The notes: generated from the letters alone by a model not told the origin. A stretch of 64,000 bases of DNA from Nematocida ironsii (GCA_001642415.1 LTDK01000144.1:38118-102117), one strand, 5' to 3'; positions 18,010 through 26,780 are shown, counted from the stretch's first letter. Numbers and translations are program-made.

Positions 18010-19416
18010 CTACTGCATTCCTTTGTATTTCATCTGCTCTTTTACAAATAACTCAAAGTACTGCCCAATAATTGACACGGCCAATATGATGTTTTGTCCT
18101 GACCCAATTGTATCAAGCAAGTCACTCATTATACTGATGCCTCCTACAATTAAACCAGAAAGCACAGCTGCAATTGGTATATACCTATCTAACATATCCT
18201 GTGTTCCCTGAACAGAATATCCCTTCACAACTAGTTTTTGTTTCTGGAGTTGTTTTCCCACCTCTTTTGGCGAGCTTTCATTCATATCTACCCAGTAGTA
18301 TGCCAGAAGACCAGAAGTGGTCAACATGAACAAGGTGTAAATCAAGAAATGGATTGGGTTCTTTAATGCTGCCAGAATATTAACAGGTGGTGATATAAAG
18401 TATGCTATTCCCTTAACAGGCACATATATCATACTTTCATTTATGTCCCACAGACCTAGAATTCTTGTATACCACTTAGTTGGGAATCTGTCAAAGAGGA
18501 ACTTGGATATTCTGTAGTAGTTTGTGAGTATCTGGTTCTGTATGATAATTGGTGTGCTAGAAACATAGAACAGCTTAATTCCCCAGTTAATGTATCTTGT
18601 CTTCATTTGGGTAGACTCTAACTGTAGGTCTAGACGTATATTATACAAATATATAACTAGAGAAAACATTGCAACTGTTGTAAGTAGGCATGATATGTTT
18701 GGGAGATTTTTTCTGAAGAATGCTTCATAGAGTGCCTCAAACTTATTTCTGCGTATTTTCAACAGCTGAAGCAAACTAATCAAAGACCCCTCAAACTCTG
18801 GGCCCTTTCCTGTGTTGTACACTGAAGGACTGAATGCTTTCCACACAATGGACTCGCATATATTTGCTACAATAAATAGATTCATACCAGAGCCCAAACC
18901 GTATCCCTTCTGAAGCAGCTCATCTAACAGAATAATTATTACTCCAGAGAACATCAGTTGTACTAAAATAAGAATGCATGCAGATAGCCCTAAGTTTGAT
19001 GGTGCCCCAAAGAACCCAGTAGAAATCTGCACCAATGCCTGACTGAATGTAATTATAAGTGCTAGTAGTTTCTGGAGGGAGGCCATTAAAAGAGAATCCT
19101 CTTTTATGTTCTCATCTATTTTTAAAAGATCCACAAACCCAAGGAACTGGATGATAGAACTCGTCATAAGAATGGGGCCTAGACCCAAGTCCATTAGAGT
19201 CCCTCTGTTACCCGCCATCATTGCTCTAAGCCAATAAACAGGATCGGCTTTATCATTTATCATAATACCAAATAGTGGTATCTGCGAGGCTACAAAGTAA
19301 ATAAGTATTGCAATTAGTGTCCATAAAAGCTTCTCTTGGAATAGAACTTTTCTGTCACTTGACTGCACTTCTGGTAAGAATGGCACAAATGGCTTAACAA
19401 AGTCAAGGATGCGCAT
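18010..19416 (-). CDS. SEC61: Sec61 alpha subunit of the ER protein translocon
   Basis: 468 residues, the normal length. It forms the membrane channel through which signal-peptide proteins enter the ER. The N-terminus 'MRILDFVKPFVPFLPEV' and the plug-region text 'SQIPLFGI' are characteristic of Sec61 alpha, and about ten hydrophobic segments follow in the expected spacing. 'GYGLGSGMNLFIVANICE' and 'GPILMTSSIIQFL' are further family hallmarks. The end (ILAVSIIGQYFELFVKEQ) fits TM10 and the cytosolic tail. The start ATG at 19416 fits the family N-terminus exactly. It converges with TEL1 at 103 bp. Given the many signal-peptide genes in this window, this is the channel those products must use. 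Confidence 0.97.
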   Translation of the reverse strand: MRILDFVKPFVPFLPEVQSSDRKVLFQEKLLWTLIAILIYFVASQIPLFGIMINDKADPVYWLRAMMAGNRGTLMDLGLGPILMTSSIIQFLGFVDLLKIDENIKEDSLLMASLQKLLALIITFSQALVQISTGFFGAPSNLGLSACILILVQLMFSGVIIILLDELLQKGYGLGSGMNLFIVANICESIVWKAFSPSVYNTGKGPEFEGSLISLLQLLKIRRNKFEALYEAFFRKNLPNISCLLTTVAMFSLVIYLYNIRLDLQLESTQMKTRYINWGIKLFYVSSTPIIIQNQILTNYYRISKFLFDRFPTKWYTRILGLWDINESMIYVPVKGIAYFISPPVNILAALKNPIHFLIYTLFMLTTSGLLAYYWVDMNESSPKEVGKQLQKQKLVVKGYSVQGTQDMLDRYIPIAAVLSGLIVGGISIMSDLLDTIGSGQNIILAVSIIGQYFELFVKEQMKYKGMQ

Positions 19417-19729
19417 TAGAATTATTAAAATAAAAAATATTTTGAATTTATAATTTAAAATTAATTAAATCCCGAATTACGCATTTCCTTGAAGCCCAGC
19501 CGCATTTTGCTAATAAATAAAATATACCGTAAATAGCCTATTCTGGGTTATTATTGTTATGAAAATATTCGGGTTATTTATTGTATATTATGCTATATAT
19601 TATAAGTATTTTTAAACTTCTATAGGTTATATAGGCAGTTGTTCACATGAGTTTTTATATGAACGGCTCTATGCTCTTATTAAAGAACACACTTGGTGGT
19701 TTGAGTAATTAGCAGTTGTAATTTTATAG
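19417..19729. other. Intergenic region upstream of SEC61
   Basis: 313 bp without a gene. It contains a CCCGAAT/ATTCGGGTTA-type motif (19470-19476 area and 19568-19576) and a short inverted repeat GTTCA...TGAAC around 19640-19665. Confidence 0.4.
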
Positions 19730-20458
19730 TTAAATATATTCAGAAAGATCACTTTCCACTGCGTTCGGGTCTTTAAAGTTTTCCTGCACGGTTTCTATTA
19801 ATTTTTGCATTGATTCTGTCTTTACATAGCTATTAAGATACTTTTTTATATAAAGTATGTTTATAATTAACTGATTCCCCTTTTTGCCAAATGGCTTAGA
19901 CTTACTTAAAAAAGCTTCTTTTATCTCTTCTGCAAGAAGGTCTTCTACTCTTTCTAGAATTAGTCTTTTAGGCTCCTTAAATACATCTTCCTTGTCTTTT
20001 GTATTATTTTTGCTCTCTCCAATAAATATGCGAATATCCTCTACAATTTTAATTGCCCATTGCTCTGGCTTCACTGAATAATTCGAATTTTCTGTATACG
20101 TTCCCTGAAACATATCCAGTATTATGGCACGTATCTTTAATACTTCTCTTTTGCTTGCATAATTAAGCACTTCTTTCTGAAGCTTCTCTCTTATTTCACT
20201 CTTCAGCACCTTCTCATTATCCTGGGCGTTCTGTAGAATAGAATACATACATACGCTTAAAGAATAAAGCATAGGAAGGCTTGTTTCTTTTCTGTATATC
20301 TTGTCAATGCTTAAATTTATGTACAGATTGATCATTTTTCTTCTGTACCTGTTAATTTCTTTTCTGTTTAAGTCTTCAATAAGTGAAGAAAACACCTGAA
20401 ATAATTCTTCTGTTGTGCATTCCATTGCCAAAATAATTGCTAAAACATATTTCACCAT
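19730..20458 (-). CDS. Helical protein of unknown function
   Basis: 242 residues from the first ATG, or 231 if Met12 (20425, MECTTEELFQ) is used; the 11-residue leader is hydrophobic but ends without a signal-type cleavage context, so Met12 is plausible. The protein is predicted entirely alpha-helical with Leu/Ile/Glu/Lys-rich amphipathic stretches and an acidic C-terminus (VESDLSEYI). No motif was recognised. It is the last of five minus-strand genes (22884 to 19730) and its ATG lies only 22 bp beyond the stop of the LSm-like gene. The neighbours include a replication factor and an RNA-binding protein, which gives no safe functional hint. Confidence 0.6.
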   Translation of the reverse strand: MVKYVLAIILAMECTTEELFQVFSSLIEDLNRKEINRYRRKMINLYINLSIDKIYRKETSLPMLYSLSVCMYSILQNAQDNEKVLKSEIREKLQKEVLNYASKREVLKIRAIILDMFQGTYTENSNYSVKPEQWAIKIVEDIRIFIGESKNNTKDKEDVFKEPKRLILERVEDLLAEEIKEAFLSKSKPFGKKGNQLIINILYIKKYLNSYVKTESMQKLIETVQENFKDPNAVESDLSEYI

Positions 20459-20479
20459 AAAATACTTTAAAACATACTC

Positions 20480-20833
20480 TCACAGTGTTTCTTCTATTTG
20501 CTCAACAACATTCCCCTTTACAATGTATATGTTTTTTTCTCCGCGTATTACCACATTTAAATACGTGTCTATTTCTTCGCAGACACCTTTTATTTCCCTT
20601 CCTAAATACTTTACAATCACTTTCTTTCCTATAAATAAAGACTTCTCAGATGGCACAGCTTTATTCTTGCGCTTAATCTCTCTTCTTTTCTCATCTGAAA
20701 CACTAAATGTACTCTTAGTCCTGTCTTTCCCTTTATTTTTAGTTAAATTGTCATTTTTACACTTTTTACTCCTCTCTTCACCTGTGCTCTTTCTTTTCTC
20801 ATGCCCACTCGTGCGCTCTGTCTTTTTCTGCAT
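20480..20833 (-). CDS. LSm/Sm-like protein with a basic N-terminal extension
   Basis: 117 residues. Residues ~68-117 match an Sm fold: Sm1 'IGKKVIVKYLGREIKGVCEEIDTYLNVVI' (seen as GKKVIVKYLGREIKG then DTYLNVVI) followed closely by a short loop and Sm2 'IYIVKGNVVEQIE', where I-[VR]-G-N is the hallmark. The first ~65 residues are Lys/Arg/Ser-rich and disordered, which is unusual at the N-terminus of an LSm protein. Sm/LSm rings bind U-rich RNA in mRNA decay or snRNPs; I cannot tell which subunit this is. Its ATG overlaps the stop of the Sld5-like gene by one base (TAATG at 20835-20831), showing very tight packing. Confidence 0.7.
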   Translation of the reverse strand: MQKKTERTSGHEKRKSTGEERSKKCKNDNLTKNKGKDRTKSTFSVSDEKRREIKRKNKAVPSEKSLFIGKKVIVKYLGREIKGVCEEIDTYLNVVIRGEKNIYIVKGNVVEQIEETL

Positions 20834-21375
20834 TATTTTTTTACTACCTCCATAGACCCGTTATTTAAAAGATATTCTACCTCTCTCTTCCTTATAAAGT
20901 ATAAAGACCCCTTTTTTGTTTCTATTAGATTGCCGCCCATTTCTATTATACCGCACTCTTTCTTGGCTAGTACATGCACATAGTACTCTATCGGCACATC
21001 TCGGTGCATAAAATTTATGAATGGAAAATTGCTGTAGTATTTGTTTGTTATTTCTTTGAACTTTTTAAGGTAAATATCCCCGCCACCACTCAATTCTGCC
21101 TTATCAGCGACTCCTGCTGCATCCTCGTGTATATATGACTCAAGTAGTCTATTTCTTTCTATTTCTTTTATTTTTATAATTCTCACAAGCCTTTCTGTCT
21201 CTCTCTTTAGGAATAAATAGCACAGCGAGAGTTCTACTGAATTCGGGTCTTTTTCTATTTCAACCGCCAATTCCTTTAACTGGTTCTCTTTTATTAAAAT
21301 CTGGGACTTTATCCTTGCAAGCTCTTTCTTATTTGTTCTGCTTAAGAGTATCGCATTCAGTGCTTCTTCTTGCAT
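20833..21375 (-). CDS. SLD5: GINS complex subunit Sld5-like
   Basis: 180 residues. GINS joins Cdc45 and Mcm2-7 as the replicative helicase. The A-domain-like helices include 'SLCYLFLKRETERLVRIIKIKEIERNRLL', which resembles the Sld5 segment 'Q.E..RIRYVL.SYLR.RL.KIE'. The C-terminal B domain 'ETKKGSLYFIRKREVEYLL' followed by 'NGSMEVVKK' fits the Sld5 end, where '.L..GS.H.I.Y..I..L...G.V.L' is conserved. It is shorter than typical Sld5 (about 220), trimmed at the N-terminus. The start at 21375 overlaps the end of the preceding 64-codon gene by 19 bp. The other GINS subunits are not in the window. Assignment rests on the C-terminal domain. Confidence 0.7.
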   Translation of the reverse strand: MQEEALNAILLSRTNKKELARIKSQILIKENQLKELAVEIEKDPNSVELSLCYLFLKRETERLVRIIKIKEIERNRLLESYIHEDAAGVADKAELSGGGDIYLKKFKEITNKYYSNFPFINFMHRDVPIEYYVHVLAKKECGIIEMGGNLIETKKGSLYFIRKREVEYLLNNGSMEVVKK

Positions 21376-21551
21376 TTTTCACTTCCTTCTAGGCCAGCAA
21401 AAAATTCATTTAGTATTGAGTGCGTGCTTCTCCCCTCCTCTTCATCGGCTGGCTGAACTTTAATCCTCTTTTTTATTTCTTTCAACTCTTCGGTTATTAA
21501 TTCATACGTCTTTAAGATCTCTTGAATGACTTCCTTTGTAATGTCCTGCAT
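21357..21551 (-). CDS. 64-residue acidic/coiled protein, unknown
   Basis: A small frame with an ATG start whose 3' end overlaps the Sld5-like start by 19 bp. Residues 1-30 (MQDITKEVIQEILKTYELIT, continuing to KEIKKRIK) form a regular heptad-like helix; the rest is polar. It may be a small subunit of a coiled-coil complex, or an N-terminal part of the Sld5-like protein separated by a frameshift (the frames differ). No family recognised. Confidence 0.4.
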   Translation of the reverse strand: MQDITKEVIQEILKTYELITEELKEIKKRIKVQPADEEEGRSTHSILNEFFAGLEGSEKCKKKH

Positions 21552-21633
21552 TTTTTATCTTTTCTTCATTTCTTATATGCATAATAAGTCTTTGTTTTAT
21601 TAATCTGTAAATTATTCTATGATTGTTCATTTA

Positions 21634-22884
21634 TTATGAATATGTGTGCACTTTGTTGTGGAAGTCTTTCACACTTGTGCAGTCCTTGATTTTTTTGCAG
21701 AATCTGTAAATGCTGCACGCTTCGTTTTTTGTGTTTTGTAAAACTTTGGCCGATCTTTCTTTTATTAAATCTAAAACTAATTCTTTTGTATAGTTCTTGT
21801 GGTCTAACGGATCTTTAAGTGGGCCGGTTAAAATAACTTCGGAATTGAGTTTCATATAGCTCTCTATAATTAGGTCCAGCTTCTTTATAGATTTCTGCGA
21901 AATAATAAACTGTGCCTCTGTTTTGTCTAACATAACAATCATCCCTAGATCTATAAGACGTAAATCTGCAATTGTACACCAAATTTGCTGTAGTTTGGCA
22001 ATTGCACAGTTAATAGGTGGCATGTTTGATATTCTGTAAAAAAGATACTGGTTATTTCTTCTAGAAATTTCTCTTCTTGTCATTTCTTCTAGACATAATT
22101 GTGCTTTCTCTTGTGTCAATCTCTTTCTCTTCCTTTCTTTCTCTTTCTTAGCAGGGATTTCTGTATTATAAGACATATTTGGCTGATAGAAATTGTTTTC
22201 AAGAATTTCTTCATACACTACCTCTGGGTATATATCCTGTTTTTCTTGTAACAATTCCCTTTCTAACGACTCATCATATGAGGACATGCCATTCTCAAAT
22301 ACTTCTGCTGTTTTTTCGCTTTTAACCAACATTTTTGGTGTTTCTTCTTTTGGTGCCTCTCCTAGCGTCTTTGCATTTAATAGTGTAGTTATTCCTTCTA
22401 ATATATTTTTCATCTGGTTAATCACTGGAGATGACTCTATAAGCTGATTAAATGCGTGATGTGTTGGATCTATTGGTTGTGGATTAGCTGAGCGAATTGG
22501 TAAAATAAGCGAAGACCCTGCCCGTACTTCATTTGTTTTTTTCTGCTTGCTTTTTACCGGACACTCGCGGTCACTTCTTTCTTTTGATGAAGTACTAAAG
22601 CCGTTTGAGTTCCTGCGCTGGTTTCTTGTTGTTGAATTTCTTTCTACTGGGGCCTCTTCTGTGTGGTTTAAATATTTTGACCTTTCCAGCCGGTTTATTA
22701 TTTCTTGTATCTTTTTCTCTCTTTTTTCGCTTGCCTCAACGGGAATGGACGGCTTGTTTCTCATATTATTTTTATTTATATTTTCTGCAAACTCTTTATC
22801 CATTAATAATTCATTTGAAATTGCATGCGCTCTACTTTTAGTGGTACTTTCTCTCTCCTGTCTTGGTTTCTGCCCTCCTCTCAT
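21634..22884 (-). CDS. 416-residue protein, disordered N-terminus and conserved-looking C-terminal domain
   Basis: Residues 1-~130 are low-complexity Arg/Lys/Ser/Glu-rich sequence, probably disordered and nuclear. A Lys/Arg patch (~245-262, KKEKERKRKRLTQEKAQL) may be a nuclear localisation signal. The last ~130 residues (from IAKLQQIWCTIADLRLIDLG) are ordered, mixed helix/strand, with a regular Leu/Ile pattern. No family is recognised. It starts the minus-strand cluster running to 19730. The start ATG at 22884 is the first in frame. Confidence 0.6.
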   Translation of the reverse strand: MRGGQKPRQERESTTKSRAHAISNELLMDKEFAENINKNNMRNKPSIPVEASEKREKKIQEIINRLERSKYLNHTEEAPVERNSTTRNQRRNSNGFSTSSKERSDRECPVKSKQKKTNEVRAGSSLILPIRSANPQPIDPTHHAFNQLIESSPVINQMKNILEGITTLLNAKTLGEAPKEETPKMLVKSEKTAEVFENGMSSYDESLERELLQEKQDIYPEVVYEEILENNFYQPNMSYNTEIPAKKEKERKRKRLTQEKAQLCLEEMTRREISRRNNQYLFYRISNMPPINCAIAKLQQIWCTIADLRLIDLGMIVMLDKTEAQFIISQKSIKKLDLIIESYMKLNSEVILTGPLKDPLDHKNYTKELVLDLIKERSAKVLQNTKNEACSIYRFCKKIKDCTSVKDFHNKVHTYS

Positions 22885-23355
22885 TGATTTACCACGCCTC
22901 TATCAAATTTTTTTTAATTTATATTCTCAAGCCCAGTAATACAACTGTGTATATATACTACTATTATAGAACAATTTATTTTCAACGATTCAAACCGCCT
23001 GCACACATAATTATTCCGTATATTATTTACATATTTTATTTTTATCGTAATTTTCTTACATATATTTATAACAACTAGTTAGAAGGTATTTAAATGTATG
23101 TGTAATAAATCGCAATACCAATAAGCGGATGTCGCCCATATAGCATATCCCAGAGGAAACCCCTCTATTATTTGTAAGTATTAATAATTTAGTATAAATA
23201 ATTTATTATTGTTTATAACCAGTTTATTGTTGCCCATATTCATAGTTAATGGCGTTGTTTTACTTATTAACATGAAATGTTTGACCATGCATCTCTTCAG
23301 TGATTTTTTCAGTTATTTAATTTTTGTAATATTTTATGTTTTAATTCTTCTCATA
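22885..23355. other. Intergenic region with a small GC-richer hairpin patch
   Basis: 471 bp without a protein gene. 23110-23170 stands out from its AT-rich surroundings and contains three small inverted repeats (described separately). Confidence 0.5.
23115..23170. ncRNA. Candidate small structured RNA (weak)
   Basis: A GC-richer island in very AT-rich DNA. Three short hairpins can be drawn: GCG-gatgt-CGC (23125-23135), ATAT-agc-ATAT (23138-23148) and AGAGG-aaacc-CCTCT (23152-23166). A TATTTAAA box lies ~27 bp upstream on the plus strand. No known RNA family could be assigned; a decayed sequence is equally possible. Confidence 0.2.
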
Positions 23356-24537
23356 TTAGTATAGATGCGCAATTCTATTCTCTGCTTTTGTAATATAATC
23401 TTCCATTATAGACTCCTGCCCAGTTACTTTTTTCATCTTCATATTATACTGAATAGTTATATCTTTCATTTTTCTTACATATATGTTTGTAGTTTTATCA
23501 CATACTAGAATGTCTTTGTCTTCTGTGCAGATATACATCTTTCTATTTTCTTTTGATATTAAGGATTTGAAATATATCACTGCACCAATTATTCCTATTG
23601 CTTCTTTCTCTGTTTTTGTAAGTTTTTTATCTAGTTCCATTGCAGTAAATAATGTACTAAATATACCAATTAGCTTATTTCCTTGGGTAAGTATAGACTC
23701 TATACCTTGATCGCGCACTACTGTGTATAAATTAAATGGTAACGTAGAAACTGGATTAGTAAATGCTATCTGTCTTTCTATCTGATAGATAATTGCTTGG
23801 CGCGCCTTTTCATCCTCTTTAGTCCAAGTTATTGGCTGATTTTTATTATTATTATTACACTCCATTTTCTTTATTTTTTCGGCAATAGGAGCTATTATTA
23901 TATTAAATCCCGGTATATATACAAGGATTGCTTTACATAGATATATGAACTGTAGTACATCTATGCATTTCTTTGGAGGCGGAGCTTTTTTTAGTGCTTG
24001 AAATATTGTGGTGTTTGCTTGCACGCCTTTTTTTGTTATTACATGATTTCCATAACATGCCATTCTCTTTAATACGCAAGAGTCCTTTTCTGTACGTAGT
24101 TCCAGGCCAAGCATGTTTAGATGATTTAGTACTTGGTTTGAGTGATCCATATGTTCTAATAATGTTTCAGAAAATATAAGAATGCTGTCTACAAATACCT
24201 TTACAAAAGGTAGATGCCCAACTACTTCAACCATTTCCTGATATATTAATTTATGCTCAGACTCTATTTCTTCTGGAGTCTCTAAATGTGCAGAGTGCTG
24301 ATTGTTTATGGCACCCCTGGTAGACTTCTGTGCATCTTCATGCCAAAATGGCTGTTTATATGAAGTATAAATATAATATTTACTGTAGTGTTCCTGGCCA
24401 GGGGGAATTTCTCTTAATATGTCATATATATCTGGAATTATATCTTCCTTATCTGCTGTACTGTTATTTACCTTAGAATAATCTGCCACTGGCTGGTTTT
24501 TCCCGTTTCCTCGTAAATGTGAACTCTTATTAGTCAT
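23356..24537 (-). CDS. Ty3/gypsy RT-RNase H-derived protein, catalytically dead, probably domesticated
   Basis: 393 residues, uninterrupted. From residue ~51 it aligns to the palm of Ty3/gypsy reverse transcriptase: 'YSKYYIYTSY' stands where 'FSKLDLKSGY' carries the first catalytic Asp (here Tyr55), and 'FVKVFVDSILIFSETLLEHM' replaces 'VYLDDILIFSKT.EEH' (YxDD to F115-V-D-S118). The thumb/connection and RNase H parts follow: 'LPFNLYTVVRDQGIESILTQ' replaces 'F.LETDAS..G.GAVLSQ' (catalytic Asp to Val273), 'LTKTEKEAIGII' keeps the usual 'TEKELLAI', and 'CTEDKDIL' replaces 'TDHKPL'. The RT fingers are missing; residues 1-50 are unrelated. Enzyme activity is unlikely, yet the frame is intact, which suggests selection. 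It lies downstream of, and on the same strand as, a gag-protease-derived gene, in the original element order. Confidence 0.85.
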   Translation of the reverse strand: MTNKSSHLRGNGKNQPVADYSKVNNSTADKEDIIPDIYDILREIPPGQEHYSKYYIYTSYKQPFWHEDAQKSTRGAINNQHSAHLETPEEIESEHKLIYQEMVEVVGHLPFVKVFVDSILIFSETLLEHMDHSNQVLNHLNMLGLELRTEKDSCVLKRMACYGNHVITKKGVQANTTIFQALKKAPPPKKCIDVLQFIYLCKAILVYIPGFNIIIAPIAEKIKKMECNNNNKNQPITWTKEDEKARQAIIYQIERQIAFTNPVSTLPFNLYTVVRDQGIESILTQGNKLIGIFSTLFTAMELDKKLTKTEKEAIGIIGAVIYFKSLISKENRKMYICTEDKDILVCDKTTNIYVRKMKDITIQYNMKMKKVTGQESIMEDYITKAENRIAHLY

Positions 24538-25020
24538 GCCAAACTTTCTTTTTTATTAATTTTTGAAAATATTATATAATTTCAGCCCTCTATTATTTGA
24601 TTACATCTTACCAATACACTTCCAAATAAGAGGCGCATTCTATAAATTATATTTCATTGCTACTAGAAGGCGCAATGACATTACTGAGGCGTGCATGATA
24701 TCCGTGGGCACACAGAGAACCAATACCACTATTTCATACCTTCTATTTTTAGTTTTTGCTGGAATATATGGAGAAGTAAAATCATCCTCCCTTTACTTTC
24801 TTAATAATATTATTCTATTGTAGTCTCCTTATCTTCTCTTTTAATATAGAAATATGATGTTTTTCTATTTTGTTCTTGCTTCTTTATTTCTTCTCTATTT
24901 TTTTAGAATCTGCTGCTGTGTATAGCACGGAGAGTTAGAGGCTCTTAAGGAATTGCTTATTTTTTTAGAAGGCATCTATGGGAACTTCATACATAACTTG
25001 TTATTTGTCGAGAATAAGTA
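24538..25020. other. Spacer between the two retroelement-derived genes
   Basis: 483 bp. No convincing gene. A plus-strand open stretch (24563-24823) lacks an early ATG. In an intact Ty3/gypsy element the missing RT fingers would lie here, but I see no recognisable remnant on the minus strand. Confidence 0.4.
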
Positions 25021-26415
25021 TTAGAACCCTGGGAATTTAACTTTATTCTCTTCCATCCATAGAGCACCTAGCGTTGGATCGCCTGGTTTCACATAGAATT
25101 TAAGTTTGTGCATTTGTTGTAGCTCGAATACCCATACCTTTGCTTTTACTACCAATAAAGGAGTGTCTGAATCACCTACCTCATTATCATTATATTCACT
25201 TTTCTTTTCCTCATAAACAGGAAGTTCTAAAGATTTCACTAGTTCTATTGGCACTGTATTAATATCTGAAATTGGGCATAATTCAAACCTAACATCTTCC
25301 CCGCCAAGTATCATATAAATTCTATGTATAACCATGGGCGGCCTGCAGTTAGGGCAATATATATTAATTGGTGTGTCTTGCAATACTTTTTCCTTTTTCT
25401 TGTTTGATGAGCTCATCGATTTTGAACCGCCTTCTTTCTCATTCAGTATCTCCTCGTAAATGATGCGCTCATCCTCATTGTAACAATCTGGATCATCCGG
25501 AATATCTACTGTGTCATATATATCCAAAGCCTCCTGGGCAGTTGGATGGGTTAATGGATTCTGGTAATAGTCATTCATCTCTTGAATAATCATATTTTCT
25601 CTGTATTCTAGCGCACATAAATACGCAGATGTTGATTTTTCATATACTATATTTGAATATCGTGAATGTGTTTCGTAGCACAGTCCATCTATGAAATCTT
25701 TGTATATCCATTGCTTAATCTCTCTATCTGAAATTGGGTATGGCCTCTGTCTTATAATACGCCATCTGACCGCATTGTAATAATCTCTAATGTATAAGAA
25801 ATCTCCTTGGTATGGTGCTACCTTGTCATTACGGGGGTACATATCCTCAATTACCCGGCAAACAGTACTAAGCAAAATATCTACATTTTTAATTTCTCCT
25901 AATACACCTCTTGATTTTTTTGGTAATATTGATTCAATCAGATCCATAAGATTGTGGTTTAGATTACCTATCTGAATAGCAACCTTAGCTTTTCTTTTCC
26001 ATATATGAATGTGTGGCCTAATCTCAGGTGTAATCATAGGAAATGCCACCTCAGCAGGTAAGAATTCATCCTCAGTTTGTGCATTTCTGTATAGACGTGC
26101 ATTGATTATTTTATACTTGAATGGCAATGCAGCTTCTTTTCTGCGGGTATAATCTTTCCAATCCTGGACTACTATTCCGTTATTTAATTTATTTGCTGAT
26201 CTATCTATTATTGAATTTATTATGCAATGACCTTCTGGTGGATACTTGTTATTTTCAAAATAATAATCTAATATAGATAAATCATGTGAACTTTGGTTAG
26301 ATTTTTTCTTCTTTTTACTTTTCGTATGTGATATCCCATGCCCCGCGCTCTCTACATTTGTAATTCTTGTTCTGTTGTTTAGTATTCTTAATGGTTCTTT
26401 TCTTGAACTACTCAT
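25021..26415 (-). CDS. Ty3/gypsy gag-protease-derived protein with inactivated retropepsin domain
   Basis: 464 residues. The C-terminal ~100 residues fit a retroviral-type aspartic protease. 'CPISDINTVPIELVKSLELP' (380-399) lines up with 'DSGATHNFISPELVKKLGLP', so the catalytic Asp is Cys380 and Ser-Gly are Pro-Ile. 'KLKFYVKPGDPTLGALWMEE' (437-456) lines up with the 'FYVLP..D..LGMDWLE' end of Ty3 proteases. A CPNC pair (354-357) precedes it, where gag has a zinc knuckle, but no full CCHC is visible. Residues ~130-280 are helical and may be a capsid-like domain (inference). The N-terminus has a Lys-rich stretch (KKKKK). The intact frame and the adjacent pol-derived gene on the same strand suggest the pair was retained together from one element. 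Confidence 0.65.
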   Translation of the reverse strand: MSSSRKEPLRILNNRTRITNVESAGHGISHTKSKKKKKSNQSSHDLSILDYYFENNKYPPEGHCIINSIIDRSANKLNNGIVVQDWKDYTRRKEAALPFKYKIINARLYRNAQTEDEFLPAEVAFPMITPEIRPHIHIWKRKAKVAIQIGNLNHNLMDLIESILPKKSRGVLGEIKNVDILLSTVCRVIEDMYPRNDKVAPYQGDFLYIRDYYNAVRWRIIRQRPYPISDREIKQWIYKDFIDGLCYETHSRYSNIVYEKSTSAYLCALEYRENMIIQEMNDYYQNPLTHPTAQEALDIYDTVDIPDDPDCYNEDERIIYEEILNEKEGGSKSMSSSNKKKEKVLQDTPINIYCPNCRPPMVIHRIYMILGGEDVRFELCPISDINTVPIELVKSLELPVYEEKKSEYNDNEVGDSDTPLLVVKAKVWVFELQQMHKLKFYVKPGDPTLGALWMEENKVKFPGF

Positions 26416-26775
26416 TTTTATTTTTTTTTGTAAAAACTATTTAAATAATATTTTAAAATGATTTTATTGAACTTCAGGCTAAGACTAGTTGTTTATCCTC
26501 TGCCACATAATTGAAACTCATTTTAAATTTTTTATTATTCTTGTTTTATATAACTTTAGACATCCATATTGTTGGTTTGAAATACTTAGATCCAGAATAG
26601 CGAATAAAATGATTATATTAAAGTGTTAAAACAATAAATGACAGCTTGTATGACTGCATGCCATATATATATGAATAATGTGAATTAAATAACAAGTTTT
26701 TGGATGGCTAACCCGAAATCAAGAAAAAATCATCTTGCTTGATGTTCTATTGTTATATGGCATTTTGCTATCAAT

Positions 26776-26780
26776 ACCTG
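26776..26780 (+). repeat. Target-site duplication ACCTG, left
   Basis: Identical to 26983-26987 on the other side of the 202-bp element. Confidence 0.75.

Noticed and set aside
24563..24823. An 86-codon plus-strand open stretch between the retroelement-derived genes
   Set aside because: It has no ATG near its start and lies opposite to the element strand; no similarity recognised.
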